From Vibrio bathopelagicus (GTDB taxonomy: Bacteria > Pseudomonadota > Gammaproteobacteria > Enterobacterales > Vibrionaceae): 64,000 bases of DNA. Below, piece by piece: positions 36,201-43,620 of the stretch; the stretch's first letter is position 1; each line of letters begins with the position of its first letter. The stretch covers positions 2,790,001-2,854,000 of the forward strand of contig NZ_CP062500.1 in NCBI RefSeq assembly GCF_014879975.1, written 5' to 3'. The notes beneath the pieces were generated by a model. That model saw only the letters and a list, made by a program, of their open reading frames with translations, made no database searches and had not been told where the DNA came from. The position numbers and the translations under genes were made by a program.

Positions 36201-38499
36201 TTGTCGTTAGCACACCATTTGAATCCAGAACGGTATCCTTCATAGAGTCAGATGCATCTAGTGCAATCACGACCGAGTTAGACTGAGGTTGAACATCTTT
36301 TATCGTATGTTGATGAACTTCAGCTTCAGGAACAACATCAATCACTTCAATATTTAGCTGTGCTTGCTCCACTTGGTGACCGACATCTAGCGTGATATTT
36401 AAATCAAGCATCAATGAATCGTTACCTTGTTCTAGATGATCAAGTGCCGCATGTTGCGATACTTGATACTCACCAGTAGCCTGATCAATCTTTGCCGAAA
36501 GCACATCAACTCGATGACCATTAACCTCAGTAAACGCACTAAATTCTGTTTGGTCTTGAGAAAGTTCAAACTGGACTACCAGACCGTTACTCGTTAAGCC
36601 AGAAAGATCTTGTGTACTATCGAATCGATACTCCGCTTCTTCCGCTGAACCAAGATCTGCATCAAGTTCACCTTCGACAAATACGGTCTGATTCGTACCT
36701 AAGTCAGATTCTTCAAGAGTAACTGATTCATTATCAAGTGAAATAGATTCTCCGATTATGGTAACGGTAACGCTGGCTGTATCCTGCAATCCATCCTCAT
36801 CTTGAATAGTGTACTCAAACTCTACGGTTTTAACTTCACCTGCACTTAATGATTGCTCTGTTAACGGTAAGCTATCTAGGTACTTTTCGGCATCAAAAAC
36901 AAATTGACCGTTTTGAAGCGTTATATAGTCCGCCTGTGGGTAATCAACAATAGTTAACTCATCGTTTTCTGGGTCGCTATCATTGGTGAGCACATCTAAA
37001 GTTAATAGGCCGGTTCCGTGTGTATGATAATTACTATCGAAAGACGTTAAATCAGCAGACACTTCAGTAACGAAATATTCGGACCCTTTAGGGTCAACTA
37101 CCCCATCTTTGTAGCCAATTGCAGACAATTCAATCGTATCAAAGTAGCGTCCGGAGGCATCAATAGAAACTAATTGGCTACCACCACGATTCCCTTCAAA
37201 GACACCTGTCGCAATTAATTCACCATCAAAATAGGCTTTCCATACGCCTTGTTCAATGCCAGGTTCCCAGCTTCCATTGTTTGTATCTGTCCATAAATTT
37301 TTAACTTCAATTTGTGCATGATTAGCTAGTTGATTATTAGCAAAAGTGAAACTCATCGCTTCACTCTTCTGAGTTGCATCATCGTAACCAATTTGACCAG
37401 ATTGAACACGATCAGAAGGGTTATCAAGATCAGAATACACGCCGTATTTATTGTCACCATCCCCGGTGTAATCTGCCAGAGTTGCATCTGCAACTTTTTC
37501 TCCAGTCACACTGTCAATTACATAAAAGTCGACTTGGATATCGTCGCTGGTTATCCAATTCGATGAATCTAATGTTTTGATTTCATTCGTAATGCCTTTG
37601 TCATCTAGAGCAGTCGGACCTTCATTAACGTCACCGACTTTTATCTGTACTTGAGCGGTATCTGTCTCTCCGGACTCATCGGCAACGAGCACATCTACAC
37701 TGTAGCTTTCAGTGTCTTCATAGTTGAGTGATATACCAGGTTTCAACGAAATTTCACCAGATGCAGCATCAATCTGAAAGAGATCAGTATGATTACTCAG
37801 AGAATAGGTCAATTGACTTGCGCTATCGACGTCAAATGCATCGACCTGACCAACAGGTTGACCCGGGCTATTTTCAAGCACAGAGAATGAGTAAACATCA
37901 TCATCAGCGAACCCCAAACTGTTTAGGCCATGCGAATCGTTGTTGCCACTGACAAATTCAGGTTTATCATCTGAGCCAGTGATGGTCACTGCAATCTCAT
38001 GCGTGCTGCCATCCGCAGTCGCAACCGTGAAAGTGCGAGTGATTGGAGTTGAGTCTGAATCTAGCGCTTGGACATCAGCGTGGTCATTGTTAAGTGTGTA
38101 CGTCCATTCTCCATTTTCATCGATACTGAACGTGCCGTAATTGCCATCTTGAACATCGGTCTGCGTGGTAAACACCGCTTCGCCTAAATCCGGGTCGTCA
38201 ACATTGAGGTTGCCACCGGTCGTCAGCTTCACGTCTTCTTGCACTGCGCCTTTATCATCACCCGGAATGCTTGGGGTGATAACCGCCGCGTCGTCTGAGC
38301 CGGTGATGGTCACTGCAATCTCATGCGTGCTGCCATCCACAGTCGCGACCGTGAAGGTACGAGTGATTGGAGTTGAGTCTGAATCTAGCGCTTGGACATC
38401 AGCGTGGTCACTGTTGAGTGTGTACGTCCATTCTCCATTTTCATCGATACTGAACGTGCCGTAGTTGCCATCTTGAACATCGGTCTGCGTGGTAAACAC
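33202..38499 (-). CDS. RTX adhesin, long C-terminal frame (two VWA domains, RTX, T1SS signal)
   Basis: 1,765 aa. Order from N to C: last two VCBS-type repeats; a cadherin-like domain (FSVLENSPGQPVGQVDAFDV) about 37.9-37.6 kb; an unassigned domain around NLWTDTNNGSWEPGIEQG; Big/T1SS-type linker domains; a first VWA domain with MIDAS motif ALDASDSM near 36.26 kb; a second cadherin-like domain (DVAEHESGILVGKVSAFD) near 35.15 kb; a second VWA domain with VFDVSSSM near 34.82 kb; RTX nonapeptides (GSEGDDVLIGGLGSDILTGG) near 33.6 kb; and the type I secretion C-terminus (DTITDFTFGDDNIDL). No signal peptide, as expected for type I secretion. On its own this frame lacks an initiation region: its first possible start is an internal GTG in a repeat. 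Confidence 0.85.
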   Translation of the reverse strand: MFTTQTDVQDGNYGTFSIDENGEWTYTLNSDHADVQALDSDSTPITRTFTVATVDGSTHEIAVTITGSDDAAVITPSIPGDDKGAVQEDVKLTTGGNLNVDDPDLGEAVFTTQTDVQDGNYGTFSIDENGEWTYTLNNDHADVQALDSDSTPITRTFTVATADGSTHEIAVTITGSDDKPEFVSGNNDSHGLNSLGFADDDVYSFSVLENSPGQPVGQVDAFDVDSASQLTYSLSNHTDLFQIDAASGEISLKPGISLNYEDTESYSVDVLVADESGETDTAQVQIKVGDVNEGPTALDDKGITNEIKTLDSSNWITSDDIQVDFYVIDSVTGEKVADATLADYTGDGDNKYGVYSDLDNPSDRVQSGQIGYDDATQKSEAMSFTFANNQLANHAQIEVKNLWTDTNNGSWEPGIEQGVWKAYFDGELIATGVFEGNRGGSQLVSIDASGRYFDTIELSAIGYKDGVVDPKGSEYFVTEVSADLTSFDSNYHTHGTGLLTLDVLTNDSDPENDELTIVDYPQADYITLQNGQFVFDAEKYLDSLPLTEQSLSAGEVKTVEFEYTIQDEDGLQDTASVTVTIIGESISLDNESVTLEESDLGTNQTVFVEGELDADLGSAEEAEYRFDSTQDLSGLTSNGLVVQFELSQDQTEFSAFTEVNGHRVDVLSAKIDQATGEYQVSQHAALDHLEQGNDSLMLDLNITLDVGHQVEQAQLNIEVIDVVPEAEVHQHTIKDVQPQSNSVVIALDASDSMKDTVLDSNGVLTTRWDLAQTSIKSMFEKYHELGDVKFKIATHSGSPSGKTSSWIESEQDITDFFATVSPAGWTPYYEAIEQIEDIVSADGFSSQVAGSNTQLYFISDGQPSDFSGWTRQDFYSSQARTSLMDDLDPAHFSSQSHYDDLLAGRVAPTDAEEKLILELAMENGVSANGHTFNNIWALGIGDSASLNYLKPVATSSGSALVVDESNVENVLVTTVPGEVQSDVFSQVGGEIQWVNSIEIKGENYQFDKQTGTVSKTDVNGISSQVSEHSLLEVETNFGQLTINFENGWYDYKANNVDADQSESFAFKVIDADGDIATNDITINIKDGAPEFISPTDEDQIRGSDGHGLATTDTMSFDVAEHESGILVGKVSAFDPDNDTITYTLKEDDSDKFYIDSNTGEIWLKNSDVLDFDLSSAHELIVEASDGSDLDQTTVTLNVVENRAPENTAVVGFAEVEEQPINKITVVFDVSSSMTRTFDGTNTYRDNDLPDEVLASRTESRAYKAAEALHEMVEDLIQQGGASNSYIRLVKFAGETEEQSWFELGDVLEMTRPPELNGRELTDMTYLTDVNKYVNEWCWIDNRGMNTDYNDALEAVMEPSDSSNRFPWQDGLNAQGELDWDLLLKEQPIDSHDSIFFMSDGAPNPRDGAVVADDLSDRWAQYVQDNQASVYGIGIATRGDENVADAMNGITDTVVYVDSGESLGQLLKHYTPEPIAGELLSGSFDPDGDTLQVSTQTNDFRLMNSEFMGFDTSPNVTSSVASENGVLSVTTEFGILEVYSNGSYNFTQDENFNLSNGQQINMNFAFEVTDGKGQNSDNVFSLILTEKGAAPVIQESATLSGDELGNTILGSESIDILLGQQGSDTLHGNQGDDFLLGSEGDDVLIGGLGSDILTGGEGKDTFVFDRGSVDGLSRDTITDFTFGDDNIDLTDLLDLTGDDVANMEMLLEHVTASLSADSSIELAIKSESGQSIAVEMTNLDLSGFDMSAMTTSNEIVEQLFQQQTFT

Positions 38500-38507
38500 C
38501 GCTTCGC

Positions 38508-39146
38508 CTAAATCTGATCGTCAACATTGAGGTTGCCGCCGGTCGTCAGCGTCACGTCTTCTTGCACTGCGCCTTTATCATCACCCGGAATGCTTGGCGT
38601 GATAACCGCCGCGTCGTCTGAGCCTGTGATGGTCACTGCAATCTCATGCGTGCTGCCATCCGCAGTCGCGACCGTGAAGGTACGAGTGATTGGAGTTGAG
38701 TCTGAATCTAGCGCTTGGACATCAGCGTGGTCATTGTTGAGTGTGTACGTCCATTCTCCATTTTCATCGATACTGAACGTGCCGTAGTTGCCATCTTGAA
38801 CATCGGTCTGCGTGGTAAACACCGCTTCGCCTAAATCTGGATCGTCAACATTGAGGTTGCCGCCCGTGGTTAGCGTCACGTCTTCTTGCACCGCGCCTTT
38901 ATCATCACCCGGAATACTTGGGGTAATAACCGCTGCGTCGTCTGAGCCAGTGATGGTCACTGCAATCTCATGCGTGCTGCCATCCGCAGTCGCGACCGTG
39001 AAAGTGCGAACAATTAGAGTTGAGTCTGAATCCAGCGCTTGGACATCAGCGTGGTCATTGTTAAGTGTGTACGTCCATTCTCCATTTTCATCGATACTGA
39101 ACGTGCCGTAGTTGCCATCTTGAACATCGGTCTGCGTGGTAAACAC
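38508..39146 (-). pseudogene. Adhesin repeat fragment (repeats 5-6)
   Basis: Frame covering two VCBS-type repeats, entered by the deletion near 39163 and ended by the deletion near 38516 (sequence runs NLNVDDQI then stop instead of NLNVDDPDLGEA). No independent start or function. One unit carries DSTLIVRTF in place of DSTPITRTF. Confidence 0.7.
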
Positions 39147-39154
39147 CGCTTCGC

Positions 39155-39931
39155 CTAAATCTGATCGTCAACATTGAGGTTGCCGCCGGTCGTCAGCGTC
39201 ACGTCTTCTTGCACCGCGCCTTTATCATCACCCGGTTTACTTGGTGTGATAACCGCCGCGTCGTCTGAGCCAGTGATGGTCACTGCAATCTCATGCGTGC
39301 TGCCATCCGCAGTCGCGACCGTGAAGGTACGAGTGATTGGAGTTGAGTCTGAATCTAGCGCTTGGACATCAGCGTGGTCATTGTTGAGTGTGTACGTCCA
39401 TTTTCCATTTTCATCGATACTGAACGTGCCGTAGTTGCCATCTTGAACATCGGTCTGCGCGGTAAACACCGCTTCGCCTAAATCTGGATCGTCAACATTG
39501 AGGTTGCCGCCGGTCGTCAGCGTCACGTCTTCTTGCACCGCGCCTTTATCATCACCCGGTTTACTTGGCGTGATAACCGCCGCGTCGTCTGAGCCAGTGA
39601 TGGTCACTGCAATCTCATGCGTGCTGCCATCCGCAGTCGCGACCGTGAAGGTACGAGTGATTGGAGTTGAGTCTGAATCTAGCGCTTGGACATCAGCGTG
39701 GTCATTGTTAAGTGTGTACGTCCATTCTCCATTTTCATCGATACTGAACGTGCCGTAGTTGCCATCTTGAACATCGGTCTGCGCGGTAAACACCGCTTCG
39801 CCTAAATCTGGATCGTCGACATTGAGGTTGCCGCCGGTGGTTAGCGTCACGTCTTCTTGCACTGCGCCTTTATCATCACCCGGAATACTTGGGGTAATAA
39901 CCGCTGCGTCGTCTGAGCCAGTGATGGTCAC
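39155..39931 (-). pseudogene. Adhesin repeat fragment (parts of repeats 2-4)
   Basis: Frame between the deletions near 39983 and 39163; contains about two and a half repeats and again ends NLNVDDQI. Part of the single adhesin gene. Confidence 0.7.
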
Positions 39932-40440
39932 TGCAATCTCATGCGTGCTGCCATCCGCAGTCGCGACCGTGAAAGTGCGAACAATTGAGTTGAGTCTGAA
40001 TCTAGCGCTTGGACATCAGCGTGGGCATTGTTAAGTGTGTACGTCCATTCTCCATTTTCATCGATACTGAACGTGCCGTAGTTGCCATCTTGAACATCGG
40101 TCTGCGTGGTAAACACCGCTTCGCCTAAATCTGGATCGTCAACATTGAGGTTGCCGCCGGTCGTCAGCGTCACGTCTTCTTGCACCGCGCCTTTATCATC
40201 ACCCGGTTTACTTGGTGTGATAACCGCCGCGTCGTCTGAGCCAGTGATGGTCACTGCAATCTCATGCGTGCTGCTATCCGCAGTCGCGACCGTGAAGGTA
40301 CGAGTGATTGGAGTTGAGTCTGAATCTAGCGCTTGGACATCAGCGTGGTCATTGTTGAGTGTGTACGTCCATTTTCCATTTTCATCGATACTGAACGTGC
40401 CGTAGTTGCCATCTTGAACATCGGTCTGCGCGGTAAACAC
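39928..40440 (-). pseudogene. Adhesin repeat fragment (repeats 1-2)
   Basis: Frame between the deletion near 40457 and the one near 39983 (AATTAGAG to AATTGAG), after which the reading becomes LFALSRSRLRM, clearly out of frame. Part of the single adhesin gene. Confidence 0.7.
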
Positions 40441-40448
40441 CGCTTCGC

Positions 40449-40967
40449 CTAAATCTGATCGTCAACATTGAGGTTGCCGCCGGTCGTCAGCGTCACGTCT
40501 TCTTGCACCGCGCCTTTATCGCTTCCACTAATAATAGCGGATACTGATTCAGAAATAACATCAATACTAGAATTCAAAACAGTGTTCAAAGTGACTTGTT
40601 GAGCTTCATTTACCCCCTTAGTCTCAAAGAACGTTTTCGCTAAAACTTCCACGCCATCTCTTTCAATGCTTCCAGAAGTTATCAAACTAGAGCCACTGAC
40701 ATTGCCAGCCGCGGTAGCAAATTCACTCCCCAATAAAGTAGGGTCTAAGCCGTCTTCGAGAGCATTGAATAACGCAATAACATCTGGTGATATGTCAATA
40801 TTTTTGTGTTGATCAACAAACGTAATTTCGGGTTCTTTATTGCCTTCAAACGTTTCGACAATAATTTCACCAGGAAACAACTGCTGCCCAGGTTCGACTA
40901 CTTTAATTTTACCATCTAAACCTATAACAACATGCGTTTCTACTGCTAACTTCATTCTGTCGACCAC
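40449..40967 (-). CDS. LapA-type N-terminal retention module of the adhesin
   Basis: 172-aa frame forming the N-terminus of the giant adhesin. It begins with a KLAVETHVVIGLDGKIKVVE segment and GQQLFPGEIIVE, followed by FATAAGNVSG: the TAAG at about residues 85-88 matches the di-alanine site that LapG-type periplasmic proteases cut in LapA-family adhesins, which are held in the outer-membrane TolC pore by this module. Then the first VCBS repeat starts and the frame breaks at 40457. Start: GTG 40967 has AGGGGAT upstream; ATG 40955 is the alternative. Confidence 0.8.
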   Translation of the reverse strand: MVDRMKLAVETHVVIGLDGKIKVVEPGQQLFPGEIIVETFEGNKEPEITFVDQHKNIDISPDVIALFNALEDGLDPTLLGSEFATAAGNVSGSSLITSGSIERDGVEVLAKTFFETKGVNEAQQVTLNTVLNSSIDVISESVSAIISGSDKGAVQEDVTLTTGGNLNVDDQI

Positions 40968-41322
40968 TGCTCATATCCCCTAGAAATCATCGATTAGATT
41001 CATCAATCAAACCCAACACAACAACCTTATTCATTGACAATAAAAATAATTGGGTAATTTATCATCAAACGCCCCTATAAAACACGCACTTTTATAGGTT
41101 TAAATTTTCATGTTTTAAATTGGTTTTATTTTTATTCAAACAATAATATTTTATTAAAACATTCAAAATTGAAGAAGTGATATATATTTTTCGATTAAAA
41201 ATAAGTTTGTAAACTGTAATAACCTAAGAATATTGAATGACATTCTTTAAGAATGGCCCTTCATTCTAAATCAATAAAAACAAATAATGATTTAAATATT
41301 ATTAAAAAATTGGAGAATTTCC
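40968..41322. promoter_or_regulatory. AT-rich divergent promoter region, adhesin versus tolC-like gene
   Basis: 355 bp, strikingly rich in A and T (long runs such as TTTTATTTTTATTCAAAC). It must contain both promoters. The composition would suit H-NS-type silencing, but no specific operator was recognised. Confidence 0.5.
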
Positions 41323-42636
41323 TTGAAGCTAATTTACTGTAGCTTACTGTGCAGTGTACTTTTATTACCACTACCTTCTTGGGCACAGTCTTTAGAGCAA
41401 GCGGTATCACAAACCTTTGCTACAAATCCAGAAATTAAAGGTGCGTTTAATGAATATATAAGCAAACGCTATTTAATTGATGCATCTACAGGAGCCTATA
41501 AACCGAGTTTGGATTTAGATGCAGGGATAGGGTATGAAGTAATTAATCCGGCTTCTGAAATCGCTCGCGGATCAACTGAAATGACACGTAGAGAAGCATC
41601 ACTTACGTTAAATCAGTTGATATGGGATGGTTCAAAAACTCTGAATGATATTGATCGTGTCTCTGCAGATGCTGAGTCAGTTCGACTACAGCTATTATCG
41701 AATGCACAAAATACAGCACTCGACGTAGTCAGAGTTTATATTGAGACTATTGAAGGCTTTGAGATTCTTGCTCTATCAGAGAGTAATCTCGCAACACACG
41801 AAAAAATATACGTGGACATAAAAAAGCGCACTGATTCGGGTATCAGTTCAACTGCAGATCTCACGCAAATTGAAGCACGCCTAGCAAAAGCACACAGTAA
41901 TTTAATCGCAGCTGAAAACAACTTGATTGACTCACAGACCACTTTCATGCGCCTTGTTGGAGAAGCTCCTCAGTCCCTTGTTTTTCCTCGAGCCGATAAA
42001 AACTTTATCCCATTAACGTTAGAGCTAGCTCAAGAGCAAGCCTATGAATCTCATCCTGTTATTAAAATATCACAAGTGGATGTTGAGTCTGCAAAATTCC
42101 AATATAAACAAAGCCAATCGAACTACTTCCCTACACTTTCATTTGAAGCTAAACAGAGCTGGAAAGAGGATGTAGGAGGAATAAAAGGTAGTAGCGATGA
42201 AACAACAGCGATGATACGACTTAATTATAATCTTTATAATGGAGGTCGAGATTCAGCAAAGAGCTCAGAAATGGCTTACCAATTAAACAAAGCCAAAGAT
42301 TTACGAGAGAGAGCATATCGCTCAGTTAAAGAAGAGCTACAACTTTCTTGGAGCGCTTTAGAAATGACATCTCAACAAAAAGTGTTCCTTGCAGATCATG
42401 TGGACTCGGCTTCCGAAACAGTAATTGCTTACGAAAAACAATACTTAATAGGCAAACGTACTTTGCTCGATCTTTTGAATACTGAAAATGAACTTTTCGA
42501 GTCACGAAAAGGTTACGTTGAAGCAAAATACTCCGAGCAATACGCAAAATATAGAGTCCTTACTTCCACAGGCAACCTATTGAATGCATTGAGAGTTAAC
42601 TTACCAAAAGAGTGGACAGATAAGGTGGATTACTAA
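41323..42636 (+). CDS. TolC-family outer membrane protein for adhesin secretion
   Basis: 437 aa. Signal peptide (LLCSVLLLPLPSWAQS), then two TolC-type halves of long helices with LEQAVSQTFATNPEIKGAF at the start and GKRTLLDLLNTENELFESR near the end. The initiation codon is TTG with TGGAGAA 8 nt upstream; no ATG is suitably placed before the signal peptide. LapE-like members of this family act as the outer-membrane pore that exports and then holds LapA-type adhesins, and the position divergent to the adhesin supports that role. Its stop overlaps the next gene's ATG (TAATG). Confidence 0.88.
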   Translation: MKLIYCSLLCSVLLLPLPSWAQSLEQAVSQTFATNPEIKGAFNEYISKRYLIDASTGAYKPSLDLDAGIGYEVINPASEIARGSTEMTRREASLTLNQLIWDGSKTLNDIDRVSADAESVRLQLLSNAQNTALDVVRVYIETIEGFEILALSESNLATHEKIYVDIKKRTDSGISSTADLTQIEARLAKAHSNLIAAENNLIDSQTTFMRLVGEAPQSLVFPRADKNFIPLTLELAQEQAYESHPVIKISQVDVESAKFQYKQSQSNYFPTLSFEAKQSWKEDVGGIKGSSDETTAMIRLNYNLYNGGRDSAKSSEMAYQLNKAKDLRERAYRSVKEELQLSWSALEMTSQQKVFLADHVDSASETVIAYEKQYLIGKRTLLDLLNTENELFESRKGYVEAKYSEQYAKYRVLTSTGNLLNALRVNLPKEWTDKVDY

Positions 42637-43247
42637 TGTACAAACAAACCATTTTTTGGTCTTTTCTATTTTTTACTTTCAACATTCAAGCAAGTGATGA
42701 GATTAGTTACATCCCAACCCCGACTATAAGTCAAGTTGCAGACCAGTTTGACCAAGATAGTGATGGGGTCATCAATGAAAGAGACCTTTGCCCAGACACC
42801 CCTCAATTTGCTGAGATAGACAATGATGGATGTGGAAGCCTTGTTGAGACAGAGGATTCATATGTTATTCGAATTTTATTCAATAATGACTCTGATACAA
42901 TAAATTCAATTTATGATCAGCAAATAAAAGGTATGGTTAACTTCTTAAAGCAGTATTCGAATACCAAAATTGAAATTCAAGGTTACGCCAGTAACGTCGG
43001 AAACCACCAATACAACATGACTCTTTCGACACGAAGAGCTAAACAAGTTCGTAACAAAATAATAAGTTTTGGCATAAAAGAAAGTCGAATAAGGATTGTA
43101 GGCTTTGGTGATACTCAACTGAGTTCAAAAGGGATTGATGAAATAAGCCATGCTCTAAATCGAAAGGTTACAGCTACGGTTGTAGGGTATAAAGGTGAAG
43201 TAAAAGAAGAGTGGAGTATATTTACAACTCTTCCAAAAGTACACTAA
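42636..43247 (+). CDS. OmpA-family protein with thrombospondin type 3-like repeat
   Basis: 203 aa. Signal peptide to about residue 19, a calcium-binding type motif DQDSDGVINERDLCPDTP, and a C-terminal OmpA peptidoglycan-binding domain (IEIQGYASNVGNHQYNMTLS, RRAKQV). Overlaps the TolC-like gene by one base and so is co-transcribed and probably coupled. OmpA-family lipoprotein-like partners are common beside RTX adhesin export genes and may anchor the pore to the cell wall; that role is inferred. Confidence 0.87.
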   Translation: MYKQTIFWSFLFFTFNIQASDEISYIPTPTISQVADQFDQDSDGVINERDLCPDTPQFAEIDNDGCGSLVETEDSYVIRILFNNDSDTINSIYDQQIKGMVNFLKQYSNTKIEIQGYASNVGNHQYNMTLSTRRAKQVRNKIISFGIKESRIRIVGFGDTQLSSKGIDEISHALNRKVTATVVGYKGEVKEEWSIFTTLPKVH

Positions 43248-43620
43248 CACGATAAGATGGGATGCAGTGCATCCCATTTTTGTCTCAATATTGAGATTTC
43301 ATAATAACAACTAAAAAACAACCACCTATTATTTATAAATGGTTATATTATTATCCGGAAAATTAAAAGTAAAATAAATGGGGTGTTAAAATTAGTAATC
43401 ATTAGCAATCACTTCCCGCCAATATAATACTAGTGAAGTTTCATACATTACCAAAAGCATCAATACTCAACCAGATTAACAACCATCAAATAATGATTAT
43501 AACAATATCGTTAATAGCGTACGTACACCATATTCCCAACTCTATATTTAGATTAATTCAACTATATCCACAGAGCTCGATTTACTTAAAAGCCAAAACA
43601 CATTATATAGCGATATAAAT
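43248..43620. other. AT-rich intergenic region before the SgrR-like gene
   Basis: 373 bp. Contains the terminator at 43257-43281 and otherwise A/T-rich sequence with no convincing promoter. A 61-codon GTG frame at 43433-43618 lacks a ribosome binding site and is not called. Confidence 0.4.
43257..43281 (+). terminator. Rho-independent terminator after the OmpA-family gene
   Basis: ATGGGATGCA and TGCATCCCAT are perfect inverted arms followed by TTTTTG; ends the tolC-ompA unit. Confidence 0.75.

Larger units (their letters stand above)
37965..40520 (-). repeat. Eight near-identical 324-bp repeats in the adhesin
   Basis: The GTCAACATTGAGG-type landmark recurs at 38197, 38520, 38844, 39167, 39491, 39815, 40138 and 40461, with steps of 323 or 324 bp; every 323-bp step contains a 1-nt deletion. 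Each unit encodes 108 aa with the pattern VQDGNYGTFSIDENGEWTYT and AVTITGSDDAAVITPS, a VCBS/bacterial Ig-like domain. Units differ by only a few bases, implying recent expansion or gene conversion. Confidence 0.92.
33202..40967 (-). pseudogene. LapA-like giant RTX adhesin, whole gene, interrupted by four frameshifts
   Basis: The five minus-strand frames between 33202 and 40967 are parts of one gene. The interval is 7,766 bp; adding one base at each of four deletion points gives 7,770 = 3 x 2,590, and the frame register shifts by +1 each time, always in the same sense. Three deletions are the same one (TGGATC to TGATC in the DDPDLGEA segment, near 38516, 39163 and 40457); the fourth is near 39983. 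Restored, the product has an N-terminal retention module, eight 108-aa VCBS-type repeats, cadherin-like domains, two VWA domains, RTX repeats and a type I secretion C-terminus. Whether the shifts are real or assembly errors in near-identical repeats cannot be settled from this sequence. Confidence 0.8.

Noticed and set aside
38165..40405. Series of 86-99 aa open frames on the plus strand opposite the adhesin repeats
   Set aside because: They are mirror images of the 324-bp repeat, identical among themselves, without ribosome binding sites; explained by antisense reading of the VCBS repeats.
37965..40520. CRISPR-like periodicity
   Set aside because: Period is 324 bp with no short-repeat/unique-spacer structure; units are coding domain repeats and no cas genes are present.
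43433..43618. 61-codon frame before the SgrR-like gene
   Set aside because: GTG start, no ribosome binding site, composition like the surrounding AT-rich intergenic DNA, no recognisable protein features.
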